NCBI RefSeq assembly: GCF_913776015.1
Contig: NZ_CAJYMD010000080.1
Location: 1 to 32,361, forward strand
From: an uncultured Oxalicibacterium sp.
GTDB taxonomy: Bacteria > Pseudomonadota > Gammaproteobacteria > Burkholderiales > Burkholderiaceae_D
Reading direction: 5' to 3'
DNA length: 32,361 bases
The position numbers were made by a program, and so were the translations under genes. Every line of letters starts with the position of its first letter. The first letter of the stretch is position 1. Shown piece after piece: positions 26,813 through 32,361 of the stretch. The notes under the pieces were generated by a model. The model made no database searches. It was not told the DNA's origin and saw nothing but the letters and a program-made list of their open reading frames with translations.

Positions 26813-27889
26813 ATGGCTGGACTACTTGATTTGAAATGCTTGGATACTGGTTCTGACGTGCCTTCTTGCATTGATTTGTTCAGTGATGATGGCGCGTTGG
26901 CGGCCAGAATCGCTGGCTTGCTGCGTGCGTTGCGGCCAGGAGCAGAGGTTGCGGTCGGTCATCAGCTTGCCTGGTTGTCGGCACGCCTTGCTTCGACCGC
27001 GTCGCGGTTGCTGATCATCGACGGCCGTTTACCTGACGCTTTCCCCGCGCTGAATCAGGCAAAGCAAGCAGGTCCCCGCGTGCGCGTGTTGTTTCTTGCC
27101 CCGGACGTGCATCGTATGCAGCAGGCATTCGCCTGTCATGCCGATGATGCGCTGATTTTCCCGTGGCACGCCGACGAGGTTGGGGCGCGTATGCAGCGCT
27201 TGCTGGCGATAAGACGCGAAGGTGTCGAAGAAGCACAGGTAGCGCGCCAGCTTAAACGAGGGCTAACCGAAATCGGTCGCGACTTGGGTTTAGATGAAGA
27301 GCACATGCTGGCGCGGTTCGACCGGATTGCCTATTTTCACGATGCAGCGACGGCGGCACATGAACGGCGGGTCGCACGCTATGCGGGCTTGCTGGCGCGT
27401 GCAGCGGGAGGCAGTGCGGCAGAAAGCCTTGCGCTGGAGCATGCCGCCCCGCTACATGACATCGGCAAGGTTGGCATCGCACCTGAGTTGCTGAATAAAC
27501 GTGAAAAACTGAGTGCGGCAGAGCGCGCTTTTCTCTGTTCGCATGTCGACATGGGCTATGAAATCTTGAACATCGGCACGCTGCCGCTATTGCGGCTGGC
27601 AGCAGAGATTGCGCGTTCACATCACGAGCGTTTCGATGGTACTGGCTATCCGCAGGGACTGTGCGGCGAGCGTATTCCCTTTGAAGCACGCGTGGTTGCA
27701 TTGGCCGATGTCTACGATGCGCTGACGTCGCCACGACCCTACAAACCGGCATGGGATGCGCAAACCGTCGCCGATTTCATCCGCGAAAACAGCGGTACGC
27801 ATTTTGATCCGCATCTTGTCGATGCCTTCACGCGCCACGAGGAAGCCTTCCGAACGTTGCAATCCGAACTTTCGCTTGCAGATAGTTGA
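26813..27889 (+). CDS. HD-GYP domain protein with degenerate receiver domain
   Basis: HD-GYP proteins are phosphodiesterases that break down the second messenger cyclic di-GMP. This protein has 358 residues from the ATG at 26813; a TTG nine codons earlier is an alternative, and neither has a clear ribosome binding site. The N-terminal 120 residues look like a response-regulator receiver: FSDDG for the acidic pair and LLIIDGRLPD for the phosphorylation site (Asp70). The conserved Lys is missing where LIFPWHADEV replaces the usual KPF motif. The HD-GYP domain is complete in its hallmarks: HDIGK (215-219), SHHERFDGTGYP (269-280) with the GYP motif, and ALADVYDALTS. No sensor kinase lies nearby. 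It is probably a single-gene unit after the dnaJ terminator. Enzyme activity is likely; the input signal is unknown. Confidence 0.88.
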   Translation: MAGLLDLKCLDTGSDVPSCIDLFSDDGALAARIAGLLRALRPGAEVAVGHQLAWLSARLASTASRLLIIDGRLPDAFPALNQAKQAGPRVRVLFLAPDVHRMQQAFACHADDALIFPWHADEVGARMQRLLAIRREGVEEAQVARQLKRGLTEIGRDLGLDEEHMLARFDRIAYFHDAATAAHERRVARYAGLLARAAGGSAAESLALEHAAPLHDIGKVGIAPELLNKREKLSAAERAFLCSHVDMGYEILNIGTLPLLRLAAEIARSHHERFDGTGYPQGLCGERIPFEARVVALADVYDALTSPRPYKPAWDAQTVADFIRENSGTHFDPHLVDAFTRHEEAFRTLQSELSLADS

Positions 27890-27979
27890 TGCACATTGCG
27901 CGCTTCAGTTGCAGAATGGCAGCAGCGTTATGGATGCATAACGCCGACAAGAACAGCAATCAAACGGACGGAGCGGGCA

Positions 27980-28840
27980 ATGAAATGGGAAGGCAATCGC
28001 GAGAGCGATAACGTCGAGGATCGTCGTGGCGGCGGTGGATTCGGTGCGATGGGTGGCCGTTCGATCGGTATCGGCACCATCGTGATTGCCTTGGTCGGTT
28101 CCTACTTTCTCGGCATTAATCCGATGACGCTCATCGGCATGCTCAGTGGCGGTCAGGTACAGACGCAGCAGGCACCCATCCAGCAAACGCCCGCCGACGA
28201 TCAAATGGCGCGTTTCGTGCGCACGGTGCTGGCCGACACCGAAGATACCTGGAGTGAGATTTTCCGCGAAAACGGCGGCACGTATGCGCAACCGCGGCTC
28301 GTGCTCTTTACCGGACGCACGCCGACGGCTTGCGGCACCGGCGATACAGCGGCCGGCCCATTCTATTGTCCGGGCGACCAGAAAATCTATATCGACCTGG
28401 CCTTCTATCAGACCATGCGTGAACGTTTTCATGTCGCCAGCGATTTTGCTCAGGCGTACGTGATCGCCCATGAAGTCGGTCATCACGTGCAGAACATTAC
28501 GGGCATCATGGAAAAGGTTGACCAGAAACGTCGCAGCCTGACCGAGCGCCAGGCCAATGCCTTGTCAGTCCGCGTCGAGTTGCAGGCCGATTGCTTCGCC
28601 GGTGTGTGGGCGGCGCGTGCCAACCGGGCGCGCGGCATTTTGGAACAGGGTGATGTCGAAAGTGCGCTCAAGGCGGCCAGTGCAATTGGCGACGATGCCT
28701 TGCAGAAACAGGCGCAAGGCTACGTGGTCCCCGATTCCTTTACGCACGGTACATCGGAGCAGCGCGTGCGCTGGTTCCAGCAAGGTATCAATAGCGCGGA
28801 TCTGAATACTTGCAATACATTTGCTGCTAGAACCTTGTAA
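27980..28840 (+). CDS. ypfJ: YpfJ-family neutral zinc metallopeptidase, membrane-anchored
   Basis: This 286-residue protein matches the conserved zinc metallopeptidase family typified by E. coli YpfJ. It starts MKWEGNRESDNVEDRRG, the family's conserved cytoplasmic tip. One membrane helix follows at about residues 28-46. The catalytic part is predicted to be periplasmic, with the zinc motif HEVGH (164-168) and a possible third ligand in VELQADCFAGVWA. The substrate is not known for the family. The start has GGAG eight bases upstream; the frame is open further upstream but that part is not family-like. It lies 90 bases after the HD-GYP gene and ends before a terminator. Confidence 0.91.
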   Translation: MKWEGNRESDNVEDRRGGGGFGAMGGRSIGIGTIVIALVGSYFLGINPMTLIGMLSGGQVQTQQAPIQQTPADDQMARFVRTVLADTEDTWSEIFRENGGTYAQPRLVLFTGRTPTACGTGDTAAGPFYCPGDQKIYIDLAFYQTMRERFHVASDFAQAYVIAHEVGHHVQNITGIMEKVDQKRRSLTERQANALSVRVELQADCFAGVWAARANRARGILEQGDVESALKAASAIGDDALQKQAQGYVVPDSFTHGTSEQRVRWFQQGINSADLNTCNTFAARTL

Positions 28841-28927
28841 AAGGTCTTTGTGCGAATGTCAGGGAAGGGCAACGTCGGACTGTTCAATGCGAGTCCTCTT
28901 TCTGAATTCTAGCCGCACGCGAACATG

Positions 28928-28964
28928 AAAAAAGCCGCCATGCTTTAGTGCACGGCGGCTTTGT
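28928..28964. terminator. Bidirectional terminator between ypfJ and panB
   Basis: AAAGCCGCC (28931-28939) and GGCGGCTTT (28954-28962) form a perfect 9-bp stem. The six A's at its left edge (28928-28933) give a good T-run for leftward panB transcripts. The rightward T-run is short, so it is weaker for ypfJ. Confidence 0.85.
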
Positions 28965-29054
28965 GCTTACTGACCAGCGCGTTGTCGAGAGGATTGTGTG
29001 TTGTGATACCGCGCTTTCCTGCAAAAGAAGCTGACACGCATTGCTAGCACATCG

Positions 29055-29879
29055 TCAGAAGCAATGCTCCGGTGCGGGGAAGGTGCCTTCCTTGACTTCG
29101 CGAATATAGGCGCGCACGGCACCTTCGATGCTGCTCTGGCCTTCCATGAAATTTTTCACGAAGCGGGCTTTCTTGCCAGGGAAGACGTTGATGAAGTCGT
29201 GCATTACCAACACCTGACCGGAACAATCGGGCCCGGCGCCGATGCCGATGGTCGGCATGGTCAGGATGTCGGTGACTTCCTTGCCGAGTGTAGCGGGAAT
29301 CGCTTCAAGGATCAGTAGCGAGGCACCTGCTTCCTGCAATGCCAATGCATCGGATTTCAGTTGCGCAGCCGCTTCAGTGGTCTTGCCCTGCACACGATAG
29401 CCGCCAAAGCGGTGTACCGATTGCGGCGTCAGGCCCAGATGCGCGCACACCGGAATTTCGCGTTCGACGAGGAAGCGTACCGTGTCTACCACCCAAGCGC
29501 CGCCTTCGATCTTGACCATCTGTGCGCCAGCCTGAATCAGCTTGATGGCATTGGCAAATGCCTGTTCGGGCGTGCCGTAGGTGCCGAACGGCATGTCGGC
29601 CAGCAGCAGCGCAGTCTTGTTGCCACGCGCAACGCTGGCGATGTGGTACGCGACTTCATCGATGGTCACCGTTAATGTCGAATTGTGGCCCTGGCACACC
29701 ATGCCCAGCGAATCGCCGACCAGCAGCGTGTCGATGCCGCACATATCCATCAGCGAGGCAAAGCTGGCGTCGTAAGCCGTCAGCATGGTGATCTTGTCAC
29801 CGTTCTCGCGCATGGCGAACAGGGAAGGGATGGTGACAGCCTTGGTGCGATGCTCGTTTTCCTGCAGATAGCTGGCCAT
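29055..29879 (-). CDS. panB: 3-methyl-2-oxobutanoate hydroxymethyltransferase
   Basis: PanB adds a hydroxymethyl group from methylene-tetrahydrofolate to ketoisovalerate, the first committed step of pantothenate and CoA synthesis. With 274 residues it is normal in length. It shows the metal-binding VGDSLGMV (54-61), KIEGG (123-127) and the catalytic Glu192 in LILEAIP. Two starts are possible. The ATG at 29885 overlaps the kinase stop as ATGA but has GGGGAG only one base away. The ATG at 29879 has the same GGGGAG at seven bases, so I prefer it. No panC lies beside it. It is downstream of a deoxynucleoside kinase gene and near folK, another folate-linked gene. Confidence 0.95.
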   Translation of the reverse strand: MASYLQENEHRTKAVTIPSLFAMRENGDKITMLTAYDASFASLMDMCGIDTLLVGDSLGMVCQGHNSTLTVTIDEVAYHIASVARGNKTALLLADMPFGTYGTPEQAFANAIKLIQAGAQMVKIEGGAWVVDTVRFLVEREIPVCAHLGLTPQSVHRFGGYRVQGKTTEAAAQLKSDALALQEAGASLLILEAIPATLGKEVTDILTMPTIGIGAGPDCSGQVLVMHDFINVFPGKKARFVKNFMEGQSSIEGAVRAYIREVKEGTFPAPEHCF

Positions 29880-29881
29880 GT

Positions 29882-30523
29882 TCATTCTCCCCGGCTGAAA
29901 AATTCGCGCTTGCCGCGCATGTTGGCAATGCGCTGCAACAGCAGCGCGAAATCCTCGTCGTTATCGACGGGATTCAGATGTTCGGTGTTGACGATCAGCA
30001 GCGGCGCCGCATCGTAGTCGTAAAAGATGCGGCTGTAGCTGTCGCACAGCTTGTGAATGTAATGCTCGGAAATCGCCGCTTCCATCGGAATGCCGCGTTT
30101 ACGAATACGGTCGACCAGCGTCGCCGGTTCAGCTTGCAGATAGATGACCAGGTCGGGCAGCGGCGCTTGCGGACGCAGGTGATCGTAGAGCTGCTGATAC
30201 AGCGCCAGCTCATCGTCGCCCAGTGTCAGACGCGCAAAAATCGGGTCCTTGTCGAGCAAGAAGTCGGACACGATGCGCGCATCGAACAGATCGGGTTGCG
30301 ACAGATCGCGCAACTGGTTCAGGCGCTGGAACAGGAAAAACATCTGTGTCGGCAAGGCATAGCGGGTGGCATCGCGATAGAACTTTTCGAGAAACGGATT
30401 TTCTTCTGGCAGTTCGAGCAGCGTTTGTGCCTGCAACTGCGCAGCCAACCGGCGCGCCAGCGTAGTTTTACCGGCACCGATGGCACCTTCGACGACGATG
30501 TATTTGTACTTGTCTGGATTCAT
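29882..30523 (-). CDS. Deoxynucleoside kinase (dGK/dCK family)
   Basis: These kinases phosphorylate deoxynucleosides for salvage into DNA precursors. The 213-residue protein has the P-loop EGAIGAGKT (residues 12-20), the ENPFLEKFY substrate-site stretch, [12 protein letters not shown], which matches the DRS-like region of the family, and the LID-type RIRKRG. Deoxyadenosine, deoxyguanosine and deoxycytidine are all possible substrates. It runs directly into panB, and the message is probably shared. The start at 30523 gives the expected [13 protein letters not shown] beginning. The 194 bases before it, up to folK, show no gene. Confidence 0.88.
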   Translation of the reverse strand: MNPDKYKYIVVEGAIGAGKTTLARRLAAQLQAQTLLELPEENPFLEKFYRDATRYALPTQMFFLFQRLNQLRDLSQPDLFDARIVSDFLLDKDPIFARLTLGDDELALYQQLYDHLRPQAPLPDLVIYLQAEPATLVDRIRKRGIPMEAAISEHYIHKLCDSYSRIFYDYDAAPLLIVNTEHLNPVDNDEDFALLLQRIANMRGKREFFSRGE

Positions 30524-30717
30524 GTGGGCTTATGCGTATGTGCGGTCGTTGTCGTGTTGGCATGCACGGCAATGAAAAACGTGAGTGTAATCGCTTCCCG
30601 CGGGATTTTCAGTCGCGCTGCATTCTGCTGAAAGTTGCATGGCTGGCGAAGGGATGCAATCGGCCATTGTTTGGTGCAATGTGATTGCAATCGTGGCATG
30701 CGAAACGTTGCAGACGT

Positions 30718-31197
30718 TTACCGGATGAGCATGATTGCCTGATCGCGCACGTCCTTCAGAAAATCCTGCGCAGGCTTAGCGCCGGGAAGGACGACGTGCG
30801 GTGCAATCTCCAGCAGCGGAATCAGCACGAAGGCGCGTTGCGTCATGCGCGGATGCGGAACCGTCAGCGTGGCGGTGTCGATGCATTCTTCTCCGTACAG
30901 CAGCAGATCGAGATCGAGGGTACGTGGCGCATTGACATAAGGGCGTTCGCGACCGAATTGCTGTTCCAGATCGAGCAGGGCGTCCAATAGCCCTTGCGCA
31001 GGTAGCGTGGTCTGCAATTGTGCCACCGCATTGACGTAATCGTCGCCGCCGGCATCGATCGGTGCTGTGCGGTACAGCGAAGAGCGTGCTGTCAGGCACG
31101 TATGCGGCAGGCTGTCGAGCCGTGTGATCGCCTCCGTGACGGTGGCTTGCGCATCGCCCAGATTGGCACCGATGCCGATGTAGGCGGGCACCGTCAT
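30718..31197 (-). CDS. folK: 2-amino-4-hydroxy-6-hydroxymethyldihydropteridine pyrophosphokinase
   Basis: FolK transfers pyrophosphate from ATP to hydroxymethyl-dihydropterin, the step before dihydropteroate synthase in folate synthesis. The 159 residues equal the E. coli length. It starts with the family pattern YIGIGANLGD and has RTLDLDLLLYG with the magnesium-binding Asp95 and Asp97, plus VPHPRMTQRAFVLIPL. Its ATG overlaps the pcnB stop as ATGA, so translation is coupled to pcnB. A 6-bp inverted repeat AAACGT/ACGTTT (30703-30719) spans its stop but has no T-run. Confidence 0.96.
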   Translation of the reverse strand: MTVPAYIGIGANLGDAQATVTEAITRLDSLPHTCLTARSSLYRTAPIDAGGDDYVNAVAQLQTTLPAQGLLDALLDLEQQFGRERPYVNAPRTLDLDLLLYGEECIDTATLTVPHPRMTQRAFVLIPLLEIAPHVVLPGAKPAQDFLKDVRDQAIMLIR

Positions 31198-32360
31198 TCG
31201 GTTTTGTCGCCACCCGTACCGGCAGCGGCATTCTTGCTGCGATTGCGTCCGCCGCGACGACGACGTTTCTTGGCCGGTGCAGGGGGCGGCATATCGTCGC
31301 CGTTGCCGTCCTGGTTGTTGCCGGAATCGGTGCTGCGGGCGGATTTGGCAGCGGGTTTGCGCGCCAGCAGTTCTTCGCGACCGGCGGTATCGGCTTCCAT
31401 GAAAGCGGTCCACCAGTCGCCGATTTCGCGGTCGATCTCGCCCGAAGCGCAACGCAGCAGCAGGAAATCGTAGCCGGCGCGCATGCGCAGGTGTTCGAGC
31501 AGCTTGTAGGGCGATTTGCCGACGCGACGATCGAAGCGTGGCTGCATGGCCCAGATGTCGCGCATGTCGGATGCGATCTTGCGTTGCAGCGCGAGCTTGT
31601 CGGTTTGTGTGTTGAGCACATCGTCGGCTGCCAGATGCAGCGCCGGGATCGGATATTCGCCAGCGGCCTGATAAGCCTTCCATTTTTCCAGCACCTGATG
31701 CCAGAGCAGCGAAGCGAACAGAAAGCCGGGCGAAACCGGCTTGCCTTGCCGCACGCGTTCGTCCGTGGCTTCCAGCGCCAGCCGCACGAATTTTTCGCCC
31801 AAGGGCTGTTCAAGCACAACGTCGAGCAGCGGCAGCAAGCCGTGATGCAGACCTTCCTTGCGCAATTGCTGCAGGCAAGCCATCGCATGGCCACTCAACA
31901 GCAGCTTGAGCATTTCATCGAAGACACGTGCTGCCGGAACGTTGTCGATCAGCGGCGCCATGATCGGAATCGGCGCACTGCTGGCTGGATCGATGGTGAA
32001 TTTCAGTTTTGCCGCGAAGCGCACCACGCGAAGCATGCGAACCGGATCCTCGCGATAGCGTGCTTCCGGTTCGCCGATGATGCGTAGCGTCTTGTTGCGA
32101 ATGTCGGCCATGCCGCCGTGGTAATCGAGCACGGTTTGCGTGGCCGGATCGTAATACATCGCATTGATGGTGAAGTCGCGTCGCAAGGCGTCTTCATGCT
32201 GTTCGCCGAAGGTGTTGTCGCGCAGCACGCGGCCATGTTCATCCTTGGGCGCGCTATCGACAGCGGTACCGCGGAAGGTGGTCACTTCCAGCAAGTCTTG
32301 TCCAAACATCACATGCACGATCTGGAAACGGCGGCCGATGATGAAGGCGCGGCGGAACAG
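31194..32360 (-). CDS. pcnB: Poly(A) polymerase I, lacking its N-terminus (cut by window end)
   Basis: PcnB adds poly(A) tails to RNA 3' ends, which speeds RNA decay. The frame runs past the window edge; before the first in-window start it reads LFRRAFIIGRRFQIV, clearly PcnB. The visible part has RDNTFGEQHEDALRRDFTINAMYYD, then RIIGEPEARYREDPVRMLRVVRFAAKL, the hallmark of the tRNA nucleotidyltransferase/poly(A) polymerase superfamily in its PcnB form. The N-terminal catalytic GS and DxD residues lie outside. The C-terminus is a low-complexity basic tail with KKRRRRGGRNRSKN, suited to RNA binding. It overlaps folK by four bases. Confidence 0.94.
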   Translation of the reverse strand: MFRRAFIIGRRFQIVHVMFGQDLLEVTTFRGTAVDSAPKDEHGRVLRDNTFGEQHEDALRRDFTINAMYYDPATQTVLDYHGGMADIRNKTLRIIGEPEARYREDPVRMLRVVRFAAKLKFTIDPASSAPIPIMAPLIDNVPAARVFDEMLKLLLSGHAMACLQQLRKEGLHHGLLPLLDVVLEQPLGEKFVRLALEATDERVRQGKPVSPGFLFASLLWHQVLEKWKAYQAAGEYPIPALHLAADDVLNTQTDKLALQRKIASDMRDIWAMQPRFDRRVGKSPYKLLEHLRMRAGYDFLLLRCASGEIDREIGDWWTAFMEADTAGREELLARKPAAKSARSTDSGNNQDGNGDDMPPPAPAKKRRRRGGRNRSKNAAAGTGGDKTE

Positions 32361-32361
32361 G

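Noticed and set aside
30655-30689. TGCAATC / GATTGCA inverted repeat between folK and the kinase gene
   Set aside because: Only 7-bp arms with a 21-base loop in low-complexity TGCAAT-rich sequence; likely chance.

Overview
The window looks like ordinary chromosome from a betaproteobacterium of the order Burkholderiales. The Oxalobacteraceae (Herminiimonas-like) is my best guess, judged by protein style and moderate GC, but this is inference and I ran no search. The evidence is the syntenic core: bamE-dapB-exbB-exbD, leuS-lptE-holA, hrcA-nadK-recN-hemH-grpE-dnaK-dnaJ and pcnB-folK-panB, with bamE and fur divergent. LptE and BamE show a Gram-negative outer membrane. I see no tRNA, rRNA, CRISPR array, insertion sequence, prophage or integron, and both ends of the window cut genes.

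Left part (2-6750): the 3' end of a gamma-glutamyltransferase gene reads right and ends at a strong bidirectional terminator. On the other strand follow a tiny exported Lys/Ala-rich protein, a gabD-MFS transporter pair, a THUMP rRNA methyltransferase, and a pair made of hemJ and a DsbA-fold isomerase. Middle left (6750-15700) is a long leftward block: bamE, dapB, exbB, exbD, a barstar-like gene, then leuS, lptE, holA and proA. It covers outer-membrane assembly, lysine synthesis, energised transport, translation, replication and proline synthesis. fur diverges from bamE and ends against hrcA at a shared terminator.

Middle right (16280-26740): hrcA and a HAD phosphatase read left; nadK, recN, hemH, grpE, dnaK and dnaJ read right. 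grpE and dnaK each have a heat-shock (sigma-32) promoter with the same 13-base spacer. Between hemH and grpE lies a poorly explained 690-base region holding at least one very short leftward gene with an almost perfect ribosome binding site. Right part (26740-32361): an HD-GYP protein with a degenerate receiver domain, a YpfJ-like zinc metallopeptidase, then leftward pcnB-folK and deoxynucleoside kinase-panB, with very tight or overlapping junctions.

I found no clear new multi-gene system. The best leads are the short membrane-peptide gene upstream of grpE, the orphan barstar translationally coupled to exbD, a 52-bp diverged repeat that includes the end of proA, and a copy of the 16S rRNA 3' tail sequence directly before the exbB start codon.
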